This document shows, one piece after another, positions 9,907-41,695 of a stretch of DNA of 64,000 nucleotides. A program made the translations under genes and the position numbers. The notes below the pieces were generated by a model, which searched no databases, was not told the DNA's origin, and was given only the letters and a program-made list of their open reading frames with translations. This DNA is from Saturnia japonica (Eukaryota > Arthropoda > Insecta > Lepidoptera > Saturniidae). The stretch is taken from NCBI GenBank assembly GCA_033032175.1, contig CM065319.1, forward strand, positions 14,977,018 through 15,041,017. Reading direction: 5' to 3'. Within the stretch, counting starts at the first letter, position 1, and every line of letters starts with the position of its first letter.

Positions 9907-11270
9907 GATCATAGACTCTGGGCTATAAATGCCTGACCATGCGACATGAGTGTGGGGAGTGGTTTAACGACTGGCGAATAGCCATCAACCCCACGAAGAG
10001 CGCAGCGGTGCTCTTCGACCAAACCGCCTCGCAGATACCGAAAAAACTCAAGGATCATCCCCTTGAACTCTTCGGTAATCCGATCCCCTTGGTAAAGGAG
10101 ACCAAATATCTAGGTGTAACCCTAGATAGTAGACTCTCCTTTATACGCCACATCACTCTTGTTAGGAAAAGGGCCGCCTGGACCCTCGCCCGATTGTATC
10201 CTCTGTTATGTGCTGCAAGCAAAAAGTCTACGAGACACAAGCTTACGCTCTACAAGATGTGTATCCGACCGATTATGACATATAGCTGCGTTGTGTTCGC
10301 ACATATGTCAAGATATAATTGGAAACGCTTACAAGCCATCCAGAATAGGTTTCTTCACCGCCTTACCGGCGCCCCTTGGTATATTCGTATGGAGGATCTC
10401 CATAGAGATATGGACCTTCCTAAAATACATGCCTATGCCAAACACCTTTCTCGCTCTTATTTCGACACCGCGTCGAACCATGCGAATCCCTTAATAAAAG
10501 TGGCAACTTCATATGTTTCCGACCCCAATGCCTGCCGGATTAAACGCCGGCCGCGTAATATATTCACTGACCCGCTCGACCAAATCGAAACAGCTAACGC
10601 GTTCTACGCCACCGTCTCTCCAAACAGAGCGTGCCACCGCCCACGCCCGCGTAACCACCGTTCTTTCCGCAGAAGACGGACGATTAACTTCGCTTCCGCA
10701 CACCCGTCACGTCCACCCTCTCTAGCGGCAACCCAAGCCTAGGTCCGTTCCTCGGTGTGAAGCCCTTGGGTCAGGCAGCCGCCCGCGCGATACAAGTGAC
10801 ACTATACGTGCAACACTTAGCTACCCACATACAACATTACACACGTATGAACACACACACGTGCACACCACACAGATACATAGGTTCTGTAAGGGACCTT
10901 TTTTTTCTTTTTTTGCGCTAGTTAGACTAATCCGCTAGTTAGTGTAGAAAAACCATTCCGATTATTAAATACACATACGCATGGTCCATTCCTTCCTCCC
11001 AGGAGGAGGGGAACGTGCATATGAGTAAATGTTAGTTAGTTCGAATTCTCGTAGAATTAGGGAAATAGTTAGACCGCGACCTTTTCGCATTCGCGATGAC
11101 CGCCCGAGCCGAGGTTCGGCCACTCTGGCACCCTCGTGCGGGTCGTCACAAACTTTCGCGGCTGAGTGCCCTAAGCGCTCGCCCCCAAGTCCGGTGAAGC
11201 TGTAAAAGCCGCAGCGGCTCTGTTTTTGGATAGGGCCCCTAAGGCTAACAGTGTAGTCAGTTGTGTGGGG
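9907..11270 (+). mobile_element. Jockey-type non-LTR retrotransposon, 5'-truncated copy
   Basis: It comprises ORF2 3' coding sequence (9939-10742), a 3' UTR with a T-rich block (about 10896-10915) and CCTCCCAGGAGGAGGGGAACG, and the family tail (11160-11262). It is the plus-strand relative of the minus-strand copy at 1591-2935. It has no obvious poly(A) at its own end. The 5' truncation, the rule for LINE insertions, falls right after the poly(A) of another copy. Confidence 0.75.
9939..10742 (+). pseudogene. Jockey-type reverse transcriptase C-terminal region, uninterrupted
   Basis: The 267 codons cover the sequence after the RT catalytic Asp pair. Blocks include EWFNDWRIAINPTKSAAVLF, ETKYLGVTLDSRLSF, KLTLYKMCIRPIMTYSC, LQAIQNRFLHRLTGAPW and RPRNIFTDP. 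The endonuclease, RT fingers and catalytic palm are missing, so it cannot be functional although the frame is still open. The open frame suggests a fairly recent insertion. The start ATG is internal and has no meaning. Confidence 0.8.
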
Positions 11271-11949
11271 CTGATTTGTTTGTTTCGAAATAAAACTGTA
11301 TAACTGTATGAATATGGTCTTCGATACTTCCAGTCGTATATAACATTGCTGAAGCCTGTTTACTAAATTATAATATTTGTTTACAATACCATATTGAACA
11401 AGCAACCCTACTAACTACACTACACTACACTACTGACTACTAAGGGTGAGCTATAAAAGGCTATATACTTTTATACCTGTTCCTGTTTCAGATAAATAAC
11501 AGTTCTAGTTACCTGTTCCTAAATGACAGCCTGTTACGCTTTATAAGGCTATAATATTATGTAGTGTTCGGGCCTAACCCTGGGCTAAGCCACTCGGCCT
11601 CACGGTCAGCTCCCGAAATCTCCCTACCCTAATGTGGAAGCGTGCTTGAAAGGGCCGTGGAGGGCAGGGAAGATTGCCGCTGTGAGTACCGGTTAAATTC
11701 GGATAATTACCATAAACTTATACTTATTACTCACCCGGTAAATAGGTCGCACTCGAAGAGTCCAGGCCAGTCGGTATGAATGTATAGTGTCGGGTATAGT
11801 GTACGTGTATGAAGATGCTGTGTGTAACCTGACCTGATGCTGGCGTTGCCAAGATAGAGGAACACTTCATACAACCACTCACTACGTCAAAACCCCGTCT
11901 CACTACTCGCTAATCGAAACCCGCATCAAGCGGGTGCGCGGGTGCAAAT
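11271..11949. other. Spacer with moderately GC-rich segment, no gene recognised
   Basis: At about 11570-11940 base composition is less AT-rich than the surroundings, but no long frame, splice-bounded exon or known domain is seen. CTGTTCC and CTGTTAC motifs at about 11476-11537 resemble those at 12950-13200. Confidence 0.4.
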
Positions 11950-12170
11950 TTTTTATATGCAAGCAAAAAAATTTAATTTCTCAAAAGTCCGATCGGCGAA
12001 ACTCTCTTGCCGCGAGGCGGTGACGACACGCATCCAACTCTCACGCTGTCTAAAACCGGTGTACGTGATCGGGCGCACACGCCGCGATGCAAGCCAAACC
12101 CCGCGCGCGCTCTTCCCTCCCCTCCGGACCGACCGAGGTTCTACAATTCCGTAACATGTAATAACACTTG
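11950..12170. other. CpG-rich patch of unknown role
   Basis: CpG-rich stretches such as GGGCGCACACGCCGCGATGC and CCCCGCGCGCGCTC contrast with the AT-rich surroundings. Open frames exist on both strands (11942-12154 plus, 11953-12177 minus) but neither shows a recognisable domain. It could be a promoter or first exon, or part of an old transposon. Confidence 0.3.
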
Positions 12171-12254
12171 TAACCATAGATAAGTATAGATCGGCAACTC
12201 GAAATTGTATACATTATCGGCATAACGCATAATAAAATAACGTACAACTCAATA

Positions 12255-12895
12255 AATCAATCCTTCTATCCGTCAAATCAATCAATCAATCAATCCATCA
12301 ACCAAACCATCATTCAATCCATCAACCAAAACATCAATCAATCCATCAATCAATCCGTTAATCAATCCGTCAATCCTTCAATTTATCTGTAATCGCTGGT
12401 TCGATTTAGTTCTTAAAAACTAACCGGATTGTTGATAGATAGGGATAGACAGATACAAGGAAAAAAGATGGATGATGTATCATTGTGCATATGATTGTCA
12501 TAAGCGTCTTTTAGCCTAAACATCAACCATCAATCAATCCGTCAATCTACCAATCAATCCATCAATTAATCCATCAATCAATCAATTCTTAAATCAATCC
12601 ATCAACCAATTCATCAATCAATCTATCAACCAAACCAATAATCAATCCATCCATCAATCCAGCAATCAAACCCTCAATCAATCCATCAATGTACTAATCC
12701 ATTAATCAATCAATAAATCCAACAATCCTTCAATCAATCCATCAACCTATCTATCAACCTACCAATCCATCCATCAATCAATCCGACAATCAATCCATAA
12801 ACCAATCTTTTAATCAATCCAGCAGTCAATCCATCCACCAATACATCAATTAATCCATCAATGTATCAATCCATCTATCTATCAATCCATCAATC
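12255..12895. repeat. Degenerate ATCA/ATCAATCC simple-repeat array in two blocks
   Basis: Two blocks (about 12255-12385 and 12523-12895) consist almost wholly of variants of ATCAATCAATCC and CATCAACC, separated by about 135 bp of ordinary sequence. The tetranucleotide and octamer units are heavily mutated, so it is an old satellite-like array. Confidence 0.85.
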
Positions 12896-12949
12896 GATAA
12901 TTTATAATAAACATCCTTACACTAGAACACAGAAGAGCATGTTCCTAAC

Positions 12950-13200
12950 TGAAACAGTAACAGTCTCTGGAACAAGTACCTACGTAAGAACGGCTTGTTT
13001 GTTTTAGAGGTAACAGTTACGAGCTGTTACTCAGAAACACCTGTTTTTTGTATCTGTTCCGATAAATACGCCTCACTAATATGTGGAACAGCCTAGTATT
13101 TAGTATCAGCTTGTTCCGATATTAGATAACAGTTCCAAACTGTTACTTGTAAATACCTGTTATTTTTGACTGTACCGATACATGCGCCTCATTCTTAATA
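12950..13200. repeat. Degenerate repeat with CTGTTAC/CTGTTCC motifs
   Basis: A unit of roughly 110-120 bp occurs twice: AACAGTTACGAGCTGTTAC, then CACCTGTT, CTGTTCCGATA and ACGCCTCA (about 13011-13076), and a similar series at about 13127-13192. Related motifs lie on the far side of the ATCA array at about 11476-11537. Confidence 0.5.
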
Positions 13201-13204
13201 GCCA

Positions 13205-13610
13205 CTCACAAGGGAAAATATGAAAATCAAACAATATGAGGAGTTTTTGGCGGGATCTTGAAGTGACATGTTGTGGTCTTTATTTTTAATTCATTTACTT
13301 AGGTTTTTGACCCTATATTATGTAATATTGGTGGCGTTATGCGTGATATAGTTTGGTTTTTGTGCATAAGTGAGGTGGATTATAAATATAAGCTGAAAGC
13401 ATTCATTCCGATTTCCCACAAAAATTTCCTAGAAAGTTCTAACAAGGGAGCCACCATCTTGTTAGGATACTGAATCGTCATAACCCTTGACAATATAATT
13501 CACTCGATAATGGCAGTAATGGTCTTCATTAAAGAGGACCGGTTGCCAAGTTAGGAAGAAGAAGAAGAACAAACAAGATCTTTTCTTCGTAAGTTTTATA
13601 GGGTATCTCT
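13205..13610 (-). repeat. Unnamed dispersed repeat, 'AAGATGGTGGCTCCC' family
   Basis: The minus strand of this segment matches the plus strand at 62265-62560 over some 300 bases, including AAGATGGTGGCTCCCTTGTT and TTAGAACTTTCTAGG. It also matches parts of 37870-38080 (for example GGCGGGATCTTGA). Three copies in 64 kb show it is a repeat family. No coding capacity or terminal repeats are visible. Confidence 0.65.
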
Positions 13611-13739
13611 CATCTGGTAAATAATATGCGTCCCTTGTCTGTATTAAATGACGAACCGTGAAATAATTTTGACAATAACCCACACCCGCTTCAGTTTGAT
13701 ACTTGATAGTGAAACTGTGTAAGATCACAATTTAGATAT

Positions 13740-14218
13740 TGTTCATGCTAATTTACTACAGTGTCGGAAAATATTTCTGCAATATTATTTGAAATCAATT
13801 ACTAAAAATCTATAGATAAGCAATCTATATGTATAGCATTGTAACGGTAGCACGGGTAACACCAAAATATGTATGTCGAGTACAATAAAATTGATAAAAT
13901 GAATGTCTATACTCTATTGTCTTATAGGGGTGCTAAATTAGCTGATATTTTGATATTCCTATTATGGGAATATATTAGTTAACTCATATTAGGTTCCCCT
14001 ACCTGTTATTTGGTATTAGTCAAATTATAGTCACCGATTCAATGTTCGCTATTCGCTACGTACTTGAATCTAATACTGATCAATTAAGCGTATCTATTCT
14101 ATACATATAAAATGTGAGTATGAAATAAAAGATTGTTGTGAATATTTATTATTATTATCCGTATGCTTATTATATAACGTAAATAAAAAAGTGATTAAAT
14201 TTTCTTTCGTATTAATAA
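13740..14218. other. AT-rich spacer
   Basis: No open frame, repeat family or RNA gene is recognised. Confidence 0.4.
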
Positions 14219-14732
14219 GCTGGCTGTGCCCGTGGCTTCACTCACGTGGACTACAGTATGCCTGCGCAAATCTTGCTCCCCCGCTCCCAGCTATTATAAA
14301 AACAATAATGCTTATTGTAGGTGTTCCTTAGAAGATAGACGTATACTCTCCCTGACTTTTTTGTAGGTATTTTTTATGTCTACAATTATTAGATACGCTA
14401 ATTTGCTATATATCTTATAGTTTACTCAGCATAAGTCATTTTAAGCACCCGAATTGATTCACCATGACCAGTTGTTTTTTTATTTATGCGGAACCCTAAT
14501 TCTTTTTTCTTGTAGCCTAAGTTACTTCCTATAAAATCAGCTATCTACCAGTGAAAGTCCCGTCAAAATCGGTCCAAAAGTTTCGGAGATTACCCGGAAC
14601 AAACAGACAAGAATTAAGAAAATGGGGTTTTTTTTATAGGTATCGTATACACTTTCATATGCATTTATTAAAAAAACTGTTAGTTTGACATTACAAATAG
14701 ACACTCCAATTTTATAAATTGTATAGATTATG
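14219..14732 (-). mobile_element. Helitron-like non-autonomous element
   Basis: On the minus strand it starts near the TCTATACAATTTATAAAATT-type end (about 14732) and ends in the family's 3' hairpin and GGGCACAGCCAG (14219), so the CTAG end has mutated to CCAG. Internal text matches the other copies. Confidence 0.7.
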
Positions 14733-14833
14733 GACTGTAATTAACGTCAAAATTTTTTGATATATTAAAATATATTGTGTTAAAAAATATCATTATGTCA
14801 TGTACTATAATTATAGATTTTTATATATGCCGT

Positions 14834-15085
14834 ACATACCATCACGCCTCATTCCCCGAAGGGTTAGGCAGAGGTATACTAATGTATACCCACAGTTCGC
14901 CTAGTATGTTTTTAGGTTCCATGTAATAGGGGGCGAGCCTATTGCCATTAATCGGGCATGAAACCAAACTCCAAGCTGCTACTGAATATTCATAGGAAAA
15001 CCCCAATAACACTTTGATCGACATGGGATTCGAACCCAGGACCTCTGTCATAGCAGTCGCGCTTACGACCACCAGGCTAGGATAT
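14834..15085 (-). mobile_element. tRNA-derived SINE, family A
   Basis: On the minus strand a pol III A box (TAGCCTGGTGG, about 15069-15079) and B box (GGTTCGAATCC, about 15027-15037) are followed by a body with AGTGTTATTGGGGTTTTCC, GATTAATGGCAATAGG, GGCGAACTGTGGGT and CTGCCTAACCCTTC. A second copy on the plus strand at 32412-32640 has the same order. A tRNA-like head fused to an unrelated body defines a SINE. Confidence 0.8.
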
Positions 15086-15239
15086 ATGTCCATCAAAAAC
15101 GTCAATCGACTGATTTTTTGGTTAATTCTAAACACAAAGTAATACAATTAATTACATTTGAAATTCTCAAAAATATATAGATACGATAACATGTATGCAA
15201 TCGCAGCTAGTTAAAAGGAACTGAAGTGACCGCTAATAT

Positions 15240-15495
15240 AATAAAAAATATCAATAGATACTTAATACAAAAATTACAAACTAATCTATGAATATAACTA
15301 ATATTCGTATTAGCTAATACACTGATAATGAAACAACGGTGCCTAATATAGTGATTCTATAATACGAAATACCAACAGATACCTAATACAAATATTACAA
15401 ACTAATCTATTAATGTAACTAATAAGCGTATTAGCTAATACACTGATATCAGATACATATTTGTTAAAAAAACGGTGGCTAATATAGTGATTCTG
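15240..15495. repeat. Local tandem duplication of about 120 bp
   Basis: ATACAAAAATTACAAACTAA to CCTAATATAGTGATTCT (about 15267-15358) is repeated as ATACAAATATTACAAACTAA to GCTAATATAGTGATTCT (about 15386-15494). The copies have diverged by scattered substitutions and small insertions. Both are AT-rich and non-coding. Confidence 0.7.
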
Positions 15496-16260
15496 TTCTC
15501 ATTGCTTGCTTACTGTGTTACCAACTCATACAGTTTTCATACGTAACCCGACGTGTATAATGATGTCTTTACTATACTTACTTAGCTGCGCATACGATAT
15601 AAGCCAGCAGACAGCGGTCGTTTCTATACGAAGTTGCAAATCTTGTAGTAATCTCGCTTACTCGCAAGACGCGTGCCCCTACATTGACAAAGAGAGAGAT
15701 ACTTTGCGGTAATTTGCCGCGCGGATCGTGAATAGCGTGCCTATTATTTGACTAAATAATATTTGGTAACCTATTATTCTGTATTCGTGTATCATGATAC
15801 ATTAGTCCGTTGCGCGTTTTATAATCCCTTTACCTATTACGAATTATTCGTTACACCTCTATTGTCTTATTCACTATTTTACGTTTTAAGTACACGGTAT
15901 TGCATACACACTACACATTAAACAAGCGTAAATAAATTATTATAGTAACATATTTTTGAAACCGTAATCGCCCCCTTTTTGGTAAATCATTGGTAATTTG
16001 GTAAACATATTTTACTAACTAGGTAACCTTTATTAAACCAGAGATAAATACTATAAACTGTTTAAAGGAGTAAAGGACATATCCTTGGGACATAAACAAA
16101 TCGCAAAGGACCCATTTTTTTAAATTAAAAAAATGTAAATTTTCTGGCCAAAAAAAATATTTTGACATATTAAAGTCATTTTCTGATTGGTTCCATCGAA
16201 TTAGTGAGTTTTGACATTGAATTCTATTGGACATTAGCTAATAGCTTTTGCATTGCAGTC
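15496..16260. other. Spacer upstream of SMARCAD1
   Basis: Two short open frames (15506-15712 plus, 16019-16234 minus) show no domain. The region next to the gene may hold upstream regulatory sequence, but I recognise no specific site. Confidence 0.35.
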
Positions 16261-16408
16261 TCGCGGATAAAAATGGCTGATATGTTGGTTTCATATCGTG
16301 TGTAGTAATATGTGTAGCTTTTTCGTAAATCTTTAATAAAATTTTAACAATTATCATTCACCATTAGTTTTACGAAGTGTTCCGAGATTTGGTAAACAGT
16401 GATTTAAA
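16261..16408 (+). promoter_or_regulatory. Probable 5' UTR/promoter-proximal region of SMARCAD1
   Basis: This is the sequence just before the chosen start codon. It contains a 10-codon upstream ORF (16273-16305). I see no convincing TATA box or initiator, so the transcription start is not placed; an upstream non-coding exon is possible. Confidence 0.35.
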
Positions 16409-36846
<20,438 letters not shown>

Positions 36847-37260
36847 TTGTCGGCCGACTTGATCGATCTCACCGAGTAGGCGTGATGAAATGTTTGTACA
36901 AAAACCTCAATATAGACCAATATGTGTGTGATAGAATGTTTGTGACCAATGAGACCTCAGCGCTATAATTTTCAATCGCATGCTCGTATATATTTTTTTT
37001 TTGTCGATTATCGGTAACTTTTGATTTGGAACCTTACTGTTTTTTTAATGCGATCTTTATCTATTTCACGGTTATTTCAAATTTTTTTAATTATACTTTT
37101 TATTTATAAATAATATATCAACAAATATGATAATGATCAACATAAATATTATGGTAGAAATGAAGACGACCTTATTAAGACCAGTAATTCAAATTTTTTA
37201 AATAACAGAAATGCTACTAAGCCGAAAATAAAGTCGATTATGCGATTGAAAATAAAAACG
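36847..37260 (+). promoter_or_regulatory. SMARCAD1 probable 3' UTR with poly(A) signals
   Basis: Two AATAAA hexamers follow the stop, at 37227-37232 and 37251-37256. The true cleavage site cannot be told from sequence alone. Confidence 0.55.
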
Positions 37261-37869
37261 TAATTGTATCTCGAATTCTCGTTGATTTATTTATTACATT
37301 AAATTAATATCGATATTATATCTTATTTACTCGTAACTGTATTATATGTGGGTAAAAGAGACAAGTATATTATATATAACGCTACTGGCTCGAGATAAAC
37401 ATTTACGTCAAAAGCTTAATACGTTAATTTCATTGTAAATATAATATTAATGAAAATATTAATAGTAAATAATGAAAATGTCGATTGTCTATTGCCTTTG
37501 ATTGATGCAAGTATTATCATTCATTGATTTCAATTATTCACTATGTATACATTTTATCGAGCATAATCATCCTATCATAAAACTATTCGAGTTAGACTTT
37601 ACATAAATAAATTACTCATTATTATGATTTGTATATTTTTCACGTATTAATTTTAGATCGCTTATAATGTACTATAATAATAATAATGTGTATACGAGTT
37701 TATGACGTCATTGTAAACGCCTGCAAATAGATTCTCAATGTTGACGATGGTTTAAAAAGTAGTTCGTAGAATTGGATCTATTACCTGGAATTACATTACT
37801 TTTTTTTTACAATTGTTGGGACGCTGGATACACGTCCTTTAAGCACAACTTTGTTCTATTTTTTTTAAT
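37261..37869. other. AT-rich spacer after SMARCAD1
   Basis: No gene or repeat family recognised. Confidence 0.4.
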
Positions 37870-38080
37870 GTTCAAACAACGCTCGAACAAGAAGATGGTG
37901 GCTCCCTTTAAAGAACTGTACAGGGATTTTTGTGTTAACTCAAAATGCGTGCTATTTATAAACTACTTTACTTGGGAGCAAATACTAAACGATATAGGGT
38001 AAAATAACGCAAGTTTATGGATTACAATAAAATCCACCACATGTCGGGTCAAGATCCCGCCAAAGGATCATTTGCCTTTT
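37870..38080 (+). repeat. Partial copy of the 'AAGATGGTGGCTCCC' repeat family
   Basis: GAAGATGGTGGCTCCCTTTA and AGGGATTTTTGTG resemble the copies at 13205-13610 (minus) and 62265-62560. TCAAGATCCCGCCAAAGGAT matches the complement of the first of these. Confidence 0.5.
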
Positions 38081-40308
38081 TCAGAAGAATATGTGCCTAC
38101 AAGAAAATATTAAAGGACATGAGAAGGGCAACCACATACGTTATAACATGAAAAATTACGTGTCAGTTAACTAAAAGAGAAAAATAAAAAGTACATAAAA
38201 TTAAAGTGAAAAGTGACTTTATGCATTTGGCTACTTTTTACATAGGGCGTCTTTAATTTACGAATAATTCGAAATTTTCGATTCGATTCGAATGCTATTC
38301 GTACACCCCTAATAAGGACAGGACGTATAAGAAGCGTTGTAAAAATTTAGACAAAAGAACAAACTCACCAAAAATTTTAGATTCGTTTTTTTTTTACAAA
38401 ATTAATGTGAAAAATCTAGAGTAGTTTCGATGATAATCTGAAAATAAAGTACTTTTTTTTCTTGTTAGTTTAATTATTATTACCGCATAATTTGTATAAA
38501 GCAAGATGATATTCAAAAGGAGCAATGTATAGCCATGTAAATTTTTTCACTTGATTTTGTCATGTATTTTTATAGAATGTAAACACGGATGATTTAAGAT
38601 GTAATTGAACTGTATTTAGGTATTGTAATATAAAATTAATTTGCCCCGCTGAATTGTCTTATTTTTTCTCTCGATACGGTCTAGCTGTGTTGGTAAAAAA
38701 ACATCGATTGACTATCGATTAATTGGTATTAATTAGGACTATCAGACAATAGATTGTTAACATACATAAACGTGGGGTATTTTTGTGATTATAAGGAAGA
38801 TTTGCGCAAATTACTTTTTTTCGCTGTCGTCTTTTCGATTATCAATCAATTGTTCAAAAAACCGATGTTTTACAACACTACGGTCTAGTACAGACATTGG
38901 CGTAAAGTTACCAGCCGTGAATAATGCACTCAGTATACTATGAGATGTTTTGTCGCATTCGTCAGCCGTGCGACAGAGACAACGCTCTACGAAGCCGAAA
39001 TTAGCTCTTTAGCTAGATGTGTATTATTTACGGCCGGTAGGCGGTAAATGTATTTAGAGTCATATCCAGGCCCCTGAAAAGCGATTAGGGGAGGAAGCTA
39101 ATGTCTAATTTTGGTTTGATAACTCACTATCCTGAGGTCGGCACCAGACAACTCTAAGGTGGACACGGCCATGAACCACCCATATACGCCAATGGGTACA
39201 AACTGGTGAAAACTTTGTACAAAGTTTTTATAAAACATAAAAAAAAAATTAAAAAAAAAAAACAGAAACCATACTGTTGGAAGATGTATAGTTAAAAAGA
39301 TAGGCTTCCATTTTCTGAAATTTACGTAATTTTTTAAGCGTATTGATAATTTTTTGATAGTTTATGCTTATACGAAAATTGATACCATTAAATAAAGTAT
39401 ATCATTTTTCATTATTGGTTTAGCAAATGCTTTATTCAAACTTCATTTCAGGTCAGATTTTTTATCCAAAGTATTACATAGAATTATTATTGATCATTTG
39501 CATGTACAAAACTATGTTTGAATAAATCAAATCAAGAATATCAAGAGAAAAAAAAATGAAGGAAATGTATGGTTTGAATTTTCATTTGAAATAAAAGCAT
39601 TTTTTAAAAAAAAATATTTTGGTTTTCTGCCTATGTAAACAATTTTGCCAATGCCAAGTGTGACATATAATTTTTTATTTTTTGGATTACTGCGTATTGT
39701 ATTTGCCTCCTCGAAGCATGTTTCGGCTATGCTTCTGTAATGTGACTGAATTAATTAAACGAATGACAGTCATCATAATAGGAGACTGTGGATATCGGTG
39801 AACAATTTAGTATCACGTTATGATAGTTTGTGATTTTATACCACCTTAGTTATAATTCATTTAATAGTTTAACAGAAGCGGAATCCGCCAACATTTTAAT
39901 TATCAAAACTATTCTATATATTTTTTGCATGTTTGTAATTAGAGATCACAACCGTTTAATCCACAATATGAACAATATAATACAGACGAACATAATATTT
40001 ATTTAAGTGTAACTACATAGAATTTTTATATTTTTCAATATTTATTAACTAATGGTTCAGTATTTTGTAGTAATAATTTTGTATTTGTACCTTTTTTTCT
40101 ATGCTTCTTTATTTAACCGTCGATATCAATACGAAATAAAAAAAATATGGGTGCGAAATGAATTAATGCGTAGTTGAGAAAGTTGTGTTTAGTTTAATTT
40201 ACTTAATTATTTCGCTTTAATTAGTACGTTTCTTTTTAGTTTACTTTAGTTACATTCCTTAGACAAATAAAATTTTTGAAACTATGAAATTTTTTCTTTT
40301 TTCGTCTC
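38081..40308. other. AT-rich spacer
   Basis: No gene seen. A palindromic ATTCGAA-rich segment (38260-38315, TTCGATTCGATTCGAATGCT and CGTACACCCCTA) may be the end of an old DNA transposon. A-rich tracts lie near 39237-39263. Nothing else is assigned. Confidence 0.4.
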
Positions 40309-40600
40309 CATTTAGAGTTGTCGATTTACATCTGTACAACTGAGACCCCCAAGCGAACCTCGTCTGCACGTGGTGCACCCTGCTGAAAACAACGAGGAAA
40401 CAGCGATAGCCGGGTGGGTGGTAGGGTTGTTTTGCCCGACTGGATCGCGACACCGTGTATGTGGAGAAAATACCGTTATAGTGACTCGCTTTTGTGTGTC
40501 ACGTTTCGGGATCAGCCCATGCATATCCAGTAAGATCTCTCGGTGGTCACACCATCAGGGACAGTATCACCAATTTGTTGGGCTATTATAAAAAAATATA
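40309..40600 (+). repeat. SINE-like interspersed repeat
   Basis: Its middle shares CACGTTTCGGGATCAGCCCA with about 33540-33560. Its end, CACCATCAGGGACAGTATCA and CAATTTGTTGGGCTATTATA, matches the minus strand at 58205-58250. It ends in A's (40588 on). The frames of 60-70 codons here are therefore repeat-derived. Confidence 0.55.
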
Positions 40601-41224
40601 TCTACATACGTGGTAGGTATAAATTTCTATTATAATATGCTTTTCAAATCATTTTTCATTCAATACTTTGATGGAATTGTTGTATTTTTTTTACAACATT
40701 TGTTACTTTATTTCAATGTGATTACACCGCTTTCTTTGCTGTAGATACAATATTGAAAATTTCACACTATTGGTTGAACTGTCGATGTTTGTGGGATGAA
40801 CGCTTCATAATCATCATCTCTTCGCGTCAGGTTTAACTGATGTCAAGCATTGACTGAAACAAAAGAAGATAGTTAGTTGCACATGACAAGGTATGCTCAA
40901 GACCGATATCGAGATGGCGAAGATTGAGAGAAACAGCATATGCCTTGGGCAGAGACAAACTAACCAAGCAGGCGTAACTAAATGAGGCCCTCGGCACTTG
41001 CTAGAATAAAAATTGCGAGGCTCTCTAACTACTTTCTATTTTTATCTTTTTTTTAATTTTTGGAACTAGTCTGGGCCTTTCAAATATATAAGGAAACTTC
41101 TGGAGATTTAGAGTTCACCTCCCTCCCCTCCCTCTTAGTCCGACACTGGTTAGCAAGCAAGAGCAATTTTCTGCAAAAGTAGAAAAGAAAAATAGCCAGC
41201 ACTATTTACTAGTTATATATATTA
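40601..41224. other. Spacer, no gene seen
   Basis: No open frame with a recognisable domain and no repeat family identified. Confidence 0.4.
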
Positions 41225-41482
41225 ACTAGCTGTGCCCCACGGTTTCACCTGTTTTAATTTTATACAACAAACATCGCCAACGCACAAGTATAGATAACTT
41301 TTTATACTTTGTGTAAAACTATCGTCATTTTTATAAGGAATAAATTAATTTTTCAAATTATAATATAGCCTATGTTACTCGCTGATACTTTAGCTTTATA
41401 TTGGTGAAAGAATTTTTAAAATCAGTCCAGTAGTTTTTGAGTTTATTCATTACAAAAAAAACAAATCTTTCCTCTTTATAAT
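41225..41482 (-). mobile_element. Helitron-like element of a second family
   Basis: On the minus strand it begins TATTATAAAGAGGAAAGATT and ends with CCGTGGGGCACAGCTAG (plus-strand 41226 on). The start is, from memory, one of the commonest Lepidoptera Helitron ends. Its 5' end abuts the 5' end of the next element. Confidence 0.65.
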
Positions 41483-41483
41483 A

Positions 41484-41695
41484 TCTATACAATTAATAAA
41501 ACTGAAGTGTCTGCTTGTAATGTCAAAATAACAGTTTTTTACTACATAGTTAAATACATATGAAAGTATATACGATACCTATAACAAAAAGACAATTTTT
41601 AAATTTTCGTCTGTCTTTTTGTTTCGGGTAATCTGCGAAACGGTGGACCGATTTTGACGGGACTTTCACTGATAGATGGCTAGATTTGCGATGCT
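41484..41695 (+). mobile_element. Helitron-like element, 3'-truncated
   Basis: It starts TCTATACAATTAATAAAACT and follows the main family up to GACGGGACTTTCACTGATAG, then stops. The 3' hairpin and CTAG are absent. Confidence 0.65.

Noticed and set aside
12255..12895. CRISPR array
   Set aside because: The units are 4-8 bp and degenerate, without constant repeats alternating with unique spacers, and the DNA is eukaryotic.
14990..15085. tRNA gene
   Set aside because: The A and B boxes head a SINE body that also occurs at 32412-32640, and no closed acceptor stem is seen.
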